35,220 nucleotides of DNA from Lentzea aerocolonigenes (GCF_000955955.1 NZ_JYJG01000271.1:1-35220); one strand, 5' to 3'. Positions 8,138-15,907 are shown, counted from the stretch's first letter. A program made the numbers and translations. The notes: generated by a model not told the origin, from the letters alone.

Positions 8138-8394
8138 ACGTCGAGAGCCTGCCCGAGTGGCTGACGAAGATCGGCGTGCCGGACGACGTCGTCAGCATCG
8201 GCGAGGAGGCGGACCAGCGCTGGTGCCTGCTCGCCGACGAGGACGGCAAGGGCGTCGAGGTGTTCTGGCAGGAGCAGGGCAACCGCTACGACTGGGCCCG
8301 GTTCGACGACGAGAGCGTGGCGTGCCACTACCTCTTCGGCCGGCTGGCCTGGGCCCAGGTCGCGCGCGGAAGTCTTACCGTCCAACCAGCTTGA
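8134..8394 (+). CDS. Probable immunity protein for the TNT toxin
   Basis: 86 aa, acidic, soluble, rich in aromatic residues (WLTKIG, RWCLL, VFWQEQGNRYDWARF, HYLFGRLAW), with no signal peptide. No family is named with confidence. Its ATG overlaps the toxin stop (ATGA), so it is made with the toxin. In characterised TNT systems an immunity factor that binds and blocks the toxin is encoded immediately downstream, so position and size point to that role. Its 3' end overlaps that of the convergent hisN-like gene by 20 nt. Confidence 0.7.
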   Translation: MNVESLPEWLTKIGVPDDVVSIGEEADQRWCLLADEDGKGVEVFWQEQGNRYDWARFDDESVACHYLFGRLAWAQVARGSLTVQPA

Positions 8395-9154
8395 GCGCGG
8401 AGTCGTGCAGGTGGCCGTTCGACGTCAGCACGTCGCCGCCGTCGTAACGCTCCTCACCCCGCAGTGAGGTGAAGCGGCCACCCGCCTCCGTCACCAGCAC
8501 CTGGAACGGGGCGATGTCCCACGGGTTCGCCACGCACTCCGCGGCGAGGTCGAGCGCACCCTCGGCGACCAGGCAGTGCTGGTAGAAGTCGCCGAACGCA
8601 CGGCTCTCCCAGGTGGCGTCCACGAGCCGCAGGAACGCATCGCGCGTGTGGTACTCGACCCACGACTTGAGGTCGGTGGTCGACACGTACGCGTCCTCGA
8701 GAGAGCGCACACCGGACACGGAGATCGCGCGCTCACCCGCGTGATCCGACATGAACGCGCCACCACCGGCGGCGGCCCACCAGCGGCGGCCGAGAGCGGG
8801 CGCCGACACGACACCGACGACCGGCACCCCGTCGACGACCAGCGCGATCAGCGTCGCCCAGACCGGCACGCCGCGCAGGAAGTTCTTGGTGCCGTCGATC
8901 GGGTCGAGCACCCAGACGCGTGAGGCGTCCAGCGTTCCGCCGCGTTCCTCGCCCATGACGACGTCGTCAGGACGTTCCGAGGCGAGCACCGCGCGCACCG
9001 CGTCCTCGACCGCGACGTCGGCGTCGGTCACCGGCGTGCGGTCCGGCTTGCGCTCCACCGCGAGGTCGTGAGCGCGGAATCGGGCTGAGGTGATCGCGTC
9101 GGCGGCGTCGGCGAGGCGGAGGGCCAGTTGGAGATCAGCATCGTGGCGTGACAC
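8375..9154 (-). CDS. hisN: Inositol-monophosphatase-family phosphatase, probable histidinol-phosphatase
   Basis: 259 aa, Mg2+-dependent phosphatase fold. Seen: VMGEERGG (metal-binding Glu), the signature WVLDPIDGTKNFLRG near residue 80, and the second motif WDIAPFQVLVTEAGG near residue 215. Actinobacterial members of this length with these surroundings commonly act as histidinol-phosphate phosphatase (HisN); the alternatives are inositol-1-phosphatase or a related small-substrate enzyme, and no other his gene is in the window. GTG start at 9154, 32 nt from the divergent response-regulator gene. Confidence 0.8.
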   Translation of the reverse strand: MSRHDADLQLALRLADAADAITSARFRAHDLAVERKPDRTPVTDADVAVEDAVRAVLASERPDDVVMGEERGGTLDASRVWVLDPIDGTKNFLRGVPVWATLIALVVDGVPVVGVVSAPALGRRWWAAAGGGAFMSDHAGERAISVSGVRSLEDAYVSTTDLKSWVEYHTRDAFLRLVDATWESRAFGDFYQHCLVAEGALDLAAECVANPWDIAPFQVLVTEAGGRFTSLRGEERYDGGDVLTSNGHLHDSALKLVGR

Positions 9155-9173
9155 GCGGCGATCGTTCCACGAA

Positions 9174-9179
9174 TACGCT
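9174..9179 (+). promoter_or_regulatory. -10 element, leaderless response regulator
   Basis: TACGCT ends 7 nt before the GTG at 9187 within the 32-bp divergent gap; there is no Shine-Dalgarno. Confidence 0.5.
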
Positions 9180-9186
9180 GGGCGCC

Positions 9187-9861
9187 GTGAGCGTGGTGTT
9201 GCTGGCCGAGGACGACCCGGCCATCGCGGAACCGCTCTCCCGCGCGTTGACGCGGGAGGGCTATTCGGTGCAGGTCGTCGCAGATGGGCCGAGTGCCTTC
9301 GAAGCCGCCATGGTCGGGGGCATGGACCTCCTGGTGCTCGACCTCGGTCTGCCCGGCATGGACGGGCTGGAGGTGTGCCGCAGACTCAGGCAGAACGGCA
9401 GAGGCATCCCGGTGCTGATGCTCACCGCCCGTGCCGACGAGGTCGACTTCGTGGTCGGGCTGGACGCGGGCGCGGACGACTACGTGGCCAAGCCCTTCCG
9501 GCTGGCCGAGCTGATGGCCCGCATCCGGGCCCTGCTGCGCCGCCGCGCGCCCGGCACGCTGGAGGTCAACGGCGTGCGCGTCGACCTGGCCGCCCGCCGT
9601 GTCACGGTCGACGGCGGCGAGATCCAGCTCGCGAACAAGGAGTTCGAGCTGCTCAAGGTGCTCATCCAGCGCGCGGGCCAGGTCGTGAGCCGCGACGAGA
9701 TCCTGTCCGAGGTCTGGAACGACCCCGACCTCAAGGGCAGCAAGACGCTGGACATGCACATGTCGTGGCTGCGCAGGAAGCTCAGCGACGGCACCCCGAA
9801 CTCGGCCGAGAAGCGCATCGCGACGGTCCGCGGGCGCGGTTTCCGCTTCAACGCCGACTGA
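9187..9861 (+). CDS. OmpR/PhoB-family response regulator
   Basis: 224 aa. The receiver domain occupies residues 1-115 with the acidic pair E8/D9, phospho-acceptor D52 (LLVLDLGLPGMDG), the conserved Thr (LMLTAR) and Lys (YVAKPF). A winged-helix DNA-binding domain follows (about 125-224: LANKEFELLKVLIQRAG, DMHMSWLRRKLSD, TVRGRGFRF). GTG 9187 starts the protein directly at the receiver strand; the longer frame adds 13 unrelated residues. The stop overlaps the kinase ATG by 1 nt (TGATG), so the two are translated together. Signal and target genes are not apparent. Confidence 0.92.
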   Translation: MSVVLLAEDDPAIAEPLSRALTREGYSVQVVADGPSAFEAAMVGGMDLLVLDLGLPGMDGLEVCRRLRQNGRGIPVLMLTARADEVDFVVGLDAGADDYVAKPFRLAELMARIRALLRRRAPGTLEVNGVRVDLAARRVTVDGGEIQLANKEFELLKVLIQRAGQVVSRDEILSEVWNDPDLKGSKTLDMHMSWLRRKLSDGTPNSAEKRIATVRGRGFRFNAD

Positions 9862-11135
9862 TGCGCCGCCGAATCCTGCGAGCGATCCTGCTCGCCGTCG
9901 CCGTCACGGGGATCGTCCTCGGGCTCCCGCTGGGCTACTCGGCGTTGACGCTCGTCGAGGACAACGCCCGCGGCGACCTCACCGAGAACACCCAGCGCAT
10001 CGCGACCAAGTTCGACGACCAGCTCGCCAACCGCGAGGGCATCAACCTCGAGGCCGTCCGGTTCGCCATCCCGACGGACGGCCGCCTCACCGTGGTGTCC
10101 GGTGGCGCCACCACCGTCACCGGCCCCTCGCCGGGCGACGACCCGCTCAGCGCGGAACTGCCGATCGCCCAGCAGGGCACGGTCCGGCTGGAGATCCCGT
10201 CCGCCCCGATGCACACCACCCAGGCCCAGGTCGCGGGCCTGGTGCTGCTCCTGCTCGCCCTCTCCGTCGGCACCGGCACGGTCGTCGCACTCGTGACAGC
10301 ACAAACGCTTGCGCGCCCGCTCGGCCACGTGGCCGCTCGCGCGTCCCGTCTCGGCGCGGGCGACTTCCGCGCCGACGAGCAGCGCTACAACATCTCCGAG
10401 CTGGACGCCGTCTCCGAGGCCCTCGACACGTCCGCCACCGCCCTGGCCCGTCTGGTCCAGCGCGAACGCGAGCTGGTCGGCGACGTCTCCCACCAGCTGC
10501 GCAGCCGCCTGACGGCTTTGCAGCTCAGACTGGAGGCGTTAGCCGAGCACCCGGAACCCGAAACGGCTCTGGAAGCCCGCGCGGCCCTCGAACAGGCCGA
10601 ACGCCTCGCCGCCGTCCTGGACGAGCTGTTGGCCGCCGCCCGCAAGGCACGGGCGGTGGGCGCCGAACCGCTGGAACTCCGCCCGGCCCTGAACCTCATC
10701 GCCGAGGAGTGGCGCGAGCAGGTGAAGAGCCACGGCCGCACGTTGCGCGTCCGCGTCCCGGACGGCCTGCTCGCCCGCGCCACCCCGGCCCGCCTGCGCG
10801 AAGCCATCGGCGTGCTGCTCGACAACGCCCTGCGCCACGGTGAAGGTCCCGTCGTCGTCTCCGCGCGCAGCGAAGAGGGCACGGTCGTGGTCGAGGTCAG
10901 CGATGGCGGCGCGGGCGTGCCGGATGAGCTGGCCGCGCACATCTTCGAGCGAGGCGTCTCCGGCGGCGGCTCGACGGGCGTGGGCCTGGCGCTGGCCCGA
11001 GCGCTGGTCGACGCGGACGGCGGCCGGTTGGAGCTGTCGACGGCTCGCCCGGCGACGTTCGCGGTGTTCCTGCCGGTGCCCAAGGCGCAGGACGTGGTCG
11101 GCATCCCGTGGAAGGCGCCGAGCACCCCGCGTTAG
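9861..11135 (+). CDS. Sensor histidine kinase
   Basis: 424 aa. Transmembrane segment at about 8-30, an extracytoplasmic sensor of about 90 residues, a second segment at about 120-142, HAMP (LARPLGHVAARASRLGAGDF), dimerisation/phospho-acceptor region with H211 (DVSHQLRSRLTALQLRLEAL), and an HATPase_c domain (N box LLDNALRHG, G1 box VSDGGAGVPDELA, G2 box GVGLALARALV). All catalytic boxes are present. It is the cognate partner of the response regulator. It converges with gtrA with a 1-nt gap. The sensed signal is unknown. Confidence 0.92.
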   Translation: MRRRILRAILLAVAVTGIVLGLPLGYSALTLVEDNARGDLTENTQRIATKFDDQLANREGINLEAVRFAIPTDGRLTVVSGGATTVTGPSPGDDPLSAELPIAQQGTVRLEIPSAPMHTTQAQVAGLVLLLLALSVGTGTVVALVTAQTLARPLGHVAARASRLGAGDFRADEQRYNISELDAVSEALDTSATALARLVQRERELVGDVSHQLRSRLTALQLRLEALAEHPEPETALEARAALEQAERLAAVLDELLAAARKARAVGAEPLELRPALNLIAEEWREQVKSHGRTLRVRVPDGLLARATPARLREAIGVLLDNALRHGEGPVVVSARSEEGTVVVEVSDGGAGVPDELAAHIFERGVSGGGSTGVGLALARALVDADGGRLELSTARPATFAVFLPVPKAQDVVGIPWKAPSTPR

Positions 11136-11136
11136 C

Positions 11137-11667
11137 TCAGGAGTGGCCCAGGGCCTCTTCCTCGTCGATCGGCCGCCTGCGGGCGTTCTCCTCGGGGAAC
11201 ACCCACTTCTTGTAGCCGTACCAGCGGAACGCCATCGCGACGAGCGTGCCGATGATCTGCGCGGCCAGGAAGTCCGAGAGCTCCTCGGTGAACCGCGACA
11301 CGTACGGCTCCTGCAGGTGGAACAGGTACCGCGAGACGTACAGCGGTGCCGAGTTCAACACGATGCCGATGCCGTTGACCAGGAAGAACAGCGCTGCCTC
11401 GTGGTGCCGCTCGCGACCGCCGCGGGTGCGGAACGACCACTCCCGGTTGAGGACGTACGACACGATCGTGGCAACCAGGGTTGCGATGATCTTCGCCGTC
11501 ACCGGGTTGTTCGGCAGGATGACGGTCTTGATCCCGAAGAACAGGACCGTGTCGATCACGAAGCAGGTGCCCCCGACCAGGGCGAACTTGACTAGTTCAC
11601 GATGCTTCAGCGCGATCGACCGGATCGGCTCCGGCAACCTGGAGACCACTGTTTCGGCTAGGGACAC
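11137..11667 (-). CDS. GtrA-family membrane protein (copy 1)
   Basis: 176 aa with four hydrophobic segments; GtrA domain FALVGGTCFVIDTVLFFGIK at about 32-51 and the conserved loop REWSFRTRGG before TM3. GtrA-like proteins are thought to move or flip polyprenyl-linked sugars for cell-envelope polysaccharides. The C-terminus is a charged cytoplasmic tail. GTG start at 11667, 6 nt after TAGACT. Its start lies inside the 3' end of the paralogue (71-nt overlap). One GtrA gene is expected at this backbone position between birA and purK. Confidence 0.88.
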   Translation of the reverse strand: MSLAETVVSRLPEPIRSIALKHRELVKFALVGGTCFVIDTVLFFGIKTVILPNNPVTAKIIATLVATIVSYVLNREWSFRTRGGRERHHEAALFFLVNGIGIVLNSAPLYVSRYLFHLQEPYVSRFTEELSDFLAAQIIGTLVAMAFRWYGYKKWVFPEENARRRPIDEEEALGHS

Positions 11668-12199
11668 GGGGCGAGTCTACGGAGATCGGGTGAACGCGCC
11701 GGTCAGGACGAGCGCCGGCGTCCGGGAAGACCCAGCGCCGCATCGCCCAGAACTTGAAGCCCGTGGCGAGCAGCATGCCGATGATCGAGCCGGAGACGAA
11801 GTCCGCGATCTCCTCGGTGAACGCGCTGACGAACGGGGCCTGCAGGCCGAACAGGTGCCGCGACAGGTACAGCGGGAGGATGTTGATCCCCACGCCCAGG
11901 CCGCTGACCAGGAAGAACAGGGCTGCCTCGTGATGGCGCTCGCGGCCGCCACGGGTGTGGAACGACCATTCGCGCGACAGCACGTACGAGGCGATGATCG
12001 CCACCAGCACGCCGATGACCTTCGCCGTGACGACCTTGTCCGTCAGCACGGTGAGCTTCAGCGCGTACCAGACACCGTTGTCGATGACGAAGGTTGTGCC
12101 ACCCACCAGGGCGAACCGGATGAGCTCGCGGTGCTTGTGGAGCAGGAACTGGAGTGGTTCTGGCATCCGGCTCATGGCACGGCGAACGACTGGCAGCAC
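11597..12199 (-). CDS. GtrA-family membrane protein (copy 2)
   Basis: 200 aa, clearly paralogous to copy 1: the loop TRGGRERHHEAALFFLV is identical in both and most of the four-helix core aligns. Compared with copy 1 it has a Ser/Arg-rich C-terminal tail of about 40 residues, much of it encoded over the start of copy 1 in another frame. Proposed role as for GtrA proteins: handling a lipid-linked sugar for an envelope glycan. GTG 12199 follows TAAGCT by 6 nt; an ATG at 12175 (MSRMPEPL) is an alternative start. Confidence 0.86.
   Translation of the reverse strand: MLPVVRRAMSRMPEPLQFLLHKHRELIRFALVGGTTFVIDNGVWYALKLTVLTDKVVTAKVIGVLVAIIASYVLSREWSFHTRGGRERHHEAALFFLVSGLGVGINILPLYLSRHLFGLQAPFVSAFTEEIADFVSGSIIGMLLATGFKFWAMRRWVFPDAGARPDRRVHPISVDSPRVPSRNSGLQVAGADPVDRAEAS
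11674..11679 (-). promoter_or_regulatory. -10 element, leaderless gtrA copy 1
   Basis: On the minus strand TAGACT ends 6 nt before the GTG at 11667. It lies inside the C-terminal coding region of copy 2, so copy 1 may have its own promoter. Confidence 0.45.
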
Positions 12200-12205
12200 C
12201 GCGCC

Positions 12206-12211
12206 AGCTTA
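12206..12211 (-). promoter_or_regulatory. -10 element, leaderless gtrA copy 2
   Basis: On the minus strand TAAGCT ends 6 nt before the GTG at 12199; no Shine-Dalgarno. Confidence 0.45.
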
Positions 12212-12230
12212 CGGATCAAGGTAACGGCGC

Positions 12231-12267
12231 TTGCCTCCGGGTGTTACCAAAGTTCACTCGGAGGCAA
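12231..12267 (-). terminator. Hairpin downstream of the ECF sigma gene
   Basis: TTGCCTCCG pairs perfectly with CGGAGGCAA across a 19-nt loop, 41 nt past the sigma-factor stop and upstream of gtrA copy 2. There is no T-run; it may be a terminator or an operator. A small GATCAA-cat-TTGATC repeat lies at the stop codon itself. Confidence 0.35.
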
Positions 12268-12308
12268 CTGACCTGCACGTTCAGTAGCTGACAAAGATCA
12301 ACATTTGA

Positions 12309-14498
12309 TCAACTTCGGGCCGGCGGGCACGGCTTCCCGAGCAGATCCGGGAGCAACCACGGCAGCAGGCCCGGCCTCGGCTCGCACGGTTCCTCAGACC
12401 TCGGCGGCGCGGTCGGCACCGAGGTCGACGGCGGCACGGACGGCGTCGGCACCTGGGTCGACGGCGGCAGCACCGGCGGCAGGTCCGGGGTCGGCAACGG
12501 CAGCGGCAACGTCGGCGTGCCGGGCTTCGTGGGCTCGGACGGCTTCACCGGAGGCGTGGTCGTGGTCGGCGGCACCGTCGTCGTCGGATCAGGCGTCTCG
12601 GACGGCGTCGGCTTGGGCAGGTCGTCGACCGGCGGGTGGTGCGGCCACCCCTTCACCGGCACGGTCACGGACTTCGTCGCATTGCCCAGCGTGGCCGTGA
12701 CGGTGATTTCCCCGCCGCGGTGCCCGAACGCCCAGAACGACATCCAGAACTTGCCGCCCTTGTCCAGTTCGGCAACGCAGTGGATCGACTTCGAGCCGTT
12801 CTGCGAGCACTGGCGGTAGGGCGTGAAAATCACGACATTCTCGGACGCCGACACGTCCAGGTTCAACGTGCCCGCGCGCGGGCCCTTGTTGCGCACCGAA
12901 ACATCCGCGCGCGGGTGCCAGTACAACTGCTCCTGCCACGTCCTGACGGCGAGGTCGAGGTCGTCGTTGATCGGCGGCACGTCCACCGCGACGCTGACGT
13001 TGACCGAGATCGCGGTACCCGCGGAGATCGTGCCGGTGATCGTTCCGGGCATCGCTTCCGGAGTCGCGCGCAGCCGGAAGAGGAACGTCGCCTGCCCACC
13101 GGGCGCGATGCCCTGCGGAGTCACGCACGTGATCATGCCGCCGCCGGCCGGGCAGTTCACCGTCTGGTCGGCAGATCCCTCCTGCAGCAGCCGCGCCGCG
13201 AACGACGAAGGCCCACCGGTCGACTGCACGCCCGGCGGCAGGTTCAGCACCATGCTCGCGGGTGGTGCCGCGGTGCCGCCCGTGTTCCGGACGGTGATCG
13301 GGAAGTCCTTGGGCTCCTCGCCCGGCGTCAGCGTGAACCCGCTCGGCGTCGTCGGCGTGAGCGACGCGGGCGGAGGCGTCGGCGTCGGCTCCGGTGGGGG
13401 AGTCGGGGTGGGAGCAGGCGAACTGGGCGTCGGCGACGGCGTCTGAACAGGCGGCTCGGTCGTGGGCGCCGGCGGCACCGGCGGCTTCGGCACCGGCGGC
13501 TGGACCTGCGTCACGGCGGGTGGCGGCGGTTCGGCGGCCTGCACCTGCGGCGACTGCTGGTCGCTCGTACCCGCGGTCAGCGCGATCACGACGGCAGCGG
13601 CCACGGCAGCGGCGGACCCGCCGACGGTGATCAGCTGGCGGGGGATCGAGGCACCGACGGCACCCGCGCCACCAGCGGCGGCACCGGCACCGACGACAGC
13701 CGTGGTCGTACCGGCCGCCACCAGGTAGGTCGTGGCACCGACACCCAGCACCAGCGGCGCGACGAAGATCCGCAGCGCGCCGTTGACGTCCGCCAGTTCT
13801 GCGGCCAGCGCGCGGCACCGGCCGCACTCGTCGAGGTGCGCCTCCACCTGCGTCGCCTCGCGCTTGGACAGCCCGGCGCGAGTCCACGCGCCGAGCTTGT
13901 CGACGGTCGCCTTGCAGCGTTCCGCGTCGGTCTCGGCCAGGTGCATTTGCAGGTACTGCTGCTTGAGGCCCTCACGGGCGCGGTAGGCGAGCGCGGACAC
14001 GCCGTTGGCCGTCAGCCCGAGCAACGGCGCGACGTCCGCGGGCGACTGGCCCTCGATCTCGGTGTGCCAGAGCACCATCTGCCAGCGTTCCGGCAGCGCG
14101 GCGAACGCGCGGGCGGCCAGGCTTCGTTCCAGTCCGGCCACCGCGGTGTCGCTGAACTGGACCGCCGGTGCGACGTCGGTCATGTCCTCGGTGAGGTCGA
14201 CCTTCTTGTCGCGCCGGGTCTTGTCGTACGCGGTGTGGCGCAGGGCCGTGAGCAGGTAGGCGCGGAAGGCCGAGTCGGGGCCACGACCGGCACGCAGCGT
14301 GTCCAGCACCTTCGCGAACGCCTCGGACACCAGGTCGTCGGCCTCGGCCTGCGAGCGGGCCAACTGGCGGGCGAGGTTGTAGGCCGCCGAGACGTGCCGT
14401 TCGTACAACTGGCCGTAGGCGTCGATGGTCCCTCCGCGCACGGACTCGATGAGTTCCGCGTCGCTGGGCCCCTGGACGTCTGCAGGAACGGTCGCCAA
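12309..14498 (-). CDS. ECF sigma factor fused to zinc-finger, membrane and extracellular sensor domains
   Basis: 729 aa. Residues about 15-95 carry sigma region 2 (YGQLYERHVSAAYNLARQLA, DLVSEAFAKVLDTL) and 125-190 region 4 (LPERWQMVLWHTEIEGQS...). Next comes an anti-sigma-type zinc-binding H221-x3-C225-x2-C228 motif, hydrophobic stretches (about 240-275 and a transmembrane helix at about 289-310), a Pro-rich spacer, two beta-rich extracellular regions (about 385-610: LTPGEEPKDFPITVRNTGG and ADVSVRNKGPRAGTL), and a Pro/Thr-rich tail. It is thus a sigma factor carrying its own membrane sensor in one chain, as in the ECF groups with regulatory C-terminal extensions (ECF52/53-like, by memory). 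TTG start with a strong GAGGAGGGG site 7 nt upstream. No separate anti-sigma gene adjoins. Confidence 0.88.
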   Translation of the reverse strand: MATVPADVQGPSDAELIESVRGGTIDAYGQLYERHVSAAYNLARQLARSQAEADDLVSEAFAKVLDTLRAGRGPDSAFRAYLLTALRHTAYDKTRRDKKVDLTEDMTDVAPAVQFSDTAVAGLERSLAARAFAALPERWQMVLWHTEIEGQSPADVAPLLGLTANGVSALAYRAREGLKQQYLQMHLAETDAERCKATVDKLGAWTRAGLSKREATQVEAHLDECGRCRALAAELADVNGALRIFVAPLVLGVGATTYLVAAGTTTAVVGAGAAAGGAGAVGASIPRQLITVGGSAAAVAAAVVIALTAGTSDQQSPQVQAAEPPPPAVTQVQPPVPKPPVPPAPTTEPPVQTPSPTPSSPAPTPTPPPEPTPTPPPASLTPTTPSGFTLTPGEEPKDFPITVRNTGGTAAPPASMVLNLPPGVQSTGGPSSFAARLLQEGSADQTVNCPAGGGMITCVTPQGIAPGGQATFLFRLRATPEAMPGTITGTISAGTAISVNVSVAVDVPPINDDLDLAVRTWQEQLYWHPRADVSVRNKGPRAGTLNLDVSASENVVIFTPYRQCSQNGSKSIHCVAELDKGGKFWMSFWAFGHRGGEITVTATLGNATKSVTVPVKGWPHHPPVDDLPKPTPSETPDPTTTVPPTTTTPPVKPSEPTKPGTPTLPLPLPTPDLPPVLPPSTQVPTPSVPPSTSVPTAPPRSEEPCEPRPGLLPWLLPDLLGKPCPPARS

Positions 14499-14527
14499 GT
14501 CTCTGTCCCCTCCTCGCGGCGCTCAGT

Positions 14528-14581
14528 GTGACGCACGACGCGGCACAGAGTCATCTCAATCCCCCACGCGGGTTGCGTCAC
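14528..14581. promoter_or_regulatory. 8-bp inverted repeat in the sigma-factor/GGDEF-like divergent gap
   Basis: GTGACGCA (14528-14535) and TGCGTCAC (14574-14581) form a perfect inverted repeat separated by 38 nt, between the two divergent starts. It could be a shared operator or paired half-sites. Confidence 0.35.
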
Positions 14582-14637
14582 GAATCGGAAGTGGCCGCGT
14601 CTCCCACCTGGAATCGGGAGAGCTGAAGGGAGACCGG

Positions 14638-15405
14638 GTGGGTGTCGCACAAGCGGAACGCCTGCTGAAGTCGAGGTGGCGGACCGCCACCATGGCTGCC
14701 GGCTGGGCGTTCCCCGCAGACTGGCCGCTCGCCGAGGTCGACGACGTGTGCGCGGCGATGCTCGAGCACACCGACCCCGCCGACGCGCTGATCCGGCTGG
14801 GCCGGGCGCGTGCCGAGGCGGGAGCGGGGCTGAGCGAGACGCTGCTGGACCTGGCCGCGCTGCACGCCGTGCTGACCGACGCGTCGCACATCGTGTCGCC
14901 GAACGTCGACGCGCTCCCTTCACGGATGCTGCGCATGACAGCGCTGGGATGGGCGGACGTGGTGACGAAGCAGGCCGGCGACTGCGCGGCCGAGGACCCT
15001 CTGACCGGGCTGGCGACGGCCGCGTACCTGCGGACCCGCCTGGGCGAGGTGTACCGGGAGACCCCGGTGGCGCCCCTGGACTACGCGCTCGTGTTGCTAC
15101 GTCTGGACGTGCACCGCGCCTCGGGTTGGTCGCGCGTCGTCGCGATGACCCTCGTCTCGGACGCTCTCCGCACGGTTTTCGATGGCGGCGAGACGTTGGC
15201 GACCCTCGGCCCGTGCGTGGCCGCGGTCCTCGTACGCCGTGACGAACTGCTCGCGCGCCGCATCTCCAACCTGCGCGTTCTCGCCGCGGACCGGCTCGCG
15301 GACGACCCCAACGTGCGGCCGGTCGGGCCCGCCAAGGTGTGGACCGAGCGGTTGCCGGACACGCACGCCGAGGCGTGCGCGCTCCTCACCTCGCTTGGGC
15401 GCTGA
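14638..15405 (+). CDS. Degenerate GGDEF-like protein
   Basis: 255 aa. The N-half is helical (WAFPADWPLAEVDDVCAAM onward). The C-half opens with DPLTGLATAAYLRTRLGEVY, the characteristic first helix of GGDEF (diguanylate cyclase) domains, but the catalytic GG[DE]EF loop is absent: the corresponding position reads DGGETLATLGPCVAAV. It is therefore probably catalytically inactive and may be a nucleotide-binding or regulatory relic. The start is GTG 14638 with GAAGGGAG upstream; the longer frame runs into the opposite sigma gene. The divergent arrangement suggests a functional link with the ECF sigma factor. Confidence 0.6.
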   Translation: MGVAQAERLLKSRWRTATMAAGWAFPADWPLAEVDDVCAAMLEHTDPADALIRLGRARAEAGAGLSETLLDLAALHAVLTDASHIVSPNVDALPSRMLRMTALGWADVVTKQAGDCAAEDPLTGLATAAYLRTRLGEVYRETPVAPLDYALVLLRLDVHRASGWSRVVAMTLVSDALRTVFDGGETLATLGPCVAAVLVRRDELLARRISNLRVLAADRLADDPNVRPVGPAKVWTERLPDTHAEACALLTSLGR

Positions 15406-15464
15406 CTTCCCCCTGTCCCGCGCCCGAGTGCTTCCCGTCCCCACCGGGTTGGTTCTGAGTTCTC

Positions 15465-15494
15465 TTCACAACGCCCTGAGAAGTGTTCTATTGT
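15465..15494 (+). promoter_or_regulatory. Promoter of the GntR-ABC operon
   Basis: TTCACA (15465-15470) and TATTGT (15489-15494) with an 18-nt spacer form a plausible promoter upstream of the gntR GTG at 15527. The -10 is overlapped by the operator-like repeat below. Confidence 0.45.
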
Positions 15495-15510
15495 CTTAGT
15501 TCAGTAGAAC
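15485..15510. promoter_or_regulatory. YtrA-type operator
   Basis: GTTCTA (15485-15490) and TAGAAC (15505-15510) are perfect inverted arms separated by 14 nt, resembling the long-spaced dyads bound by YtrA-subfamily GntR proteins. It covers the -10 element, which fits autorepression. Confidence 0.55.
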
Positions 15511-15526
15511 AATCTGGGGAGCGTGT

Positions 15527-15907
15527 GTGGTCGAGTTCCACGTCGACCGTGGCAGCGGTCTTCCCGCGTACCTGCAGCTGGGGCGGCAGGTCAGGGAGGC
15601 CATGAGGCTCGGTTGGTTGCAACCGGGTGATCGCCTGCCCACGGTCAGAGACGTCGTCGCCACCAGCGGCGTGAACGCGAACACCGTGCTCAAGGCCTAC
15701 CGCGAACTGGAGCTCGCCGGCCTCGTCGAGGCGCGGCAGGGCTCCGGCACCTTCGTCAAGGCGTCCCTGGGGTCCGCTGCCCCCGAGGACCTCGATCCGC
15801 TGCGGGCAACTCTTGCCCGTTGGGTCGCGGAGGCACGCTCCGCCGGGTTGGAGGACGAGGACATCTACGCGCTGCTGCGCGAGGTGCTGAGTGGGGGAGC
15901 GCAATGA
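15527..15907 (+). CDS. GntR-family (YtrA subfamily) regulator
   Basis: 126 aa: a GntR winged helix (residues 13-75: LPAYLQLGRQVREAMRLGWLQPGDRLPTVRDV, NTVLKAYRELELAGLVEARQGSGTFV) followed by a short ~45-residue helical dimerisation tail, the hallmark of the YtrA subfamily, which usually represses ABC transporter operons. GTG start with TGGGGA upstream. The stop overlaps the ABC ATPase ATG (ATGA). Confidence 0.88.
   Translation: MVEFHVDRGSGLPAYLQLGRQVREAMRLGWLQPGDRLPTVRDVVATSGVNANTVLKAYRELELAGLVEARQGSGTFVKASLGSAAPEDLDPLRATLARWVAEARSAGLEDEDIYALLREVLSGGAQ

Noticed and set aside
12636..14531. 631-codon plus-strand open frame opposite the sigma-factor gene
   Set aside because: Arg-rich, no motifs; the opposite strand has a complete, recognisable protein with a strong ribosome site.
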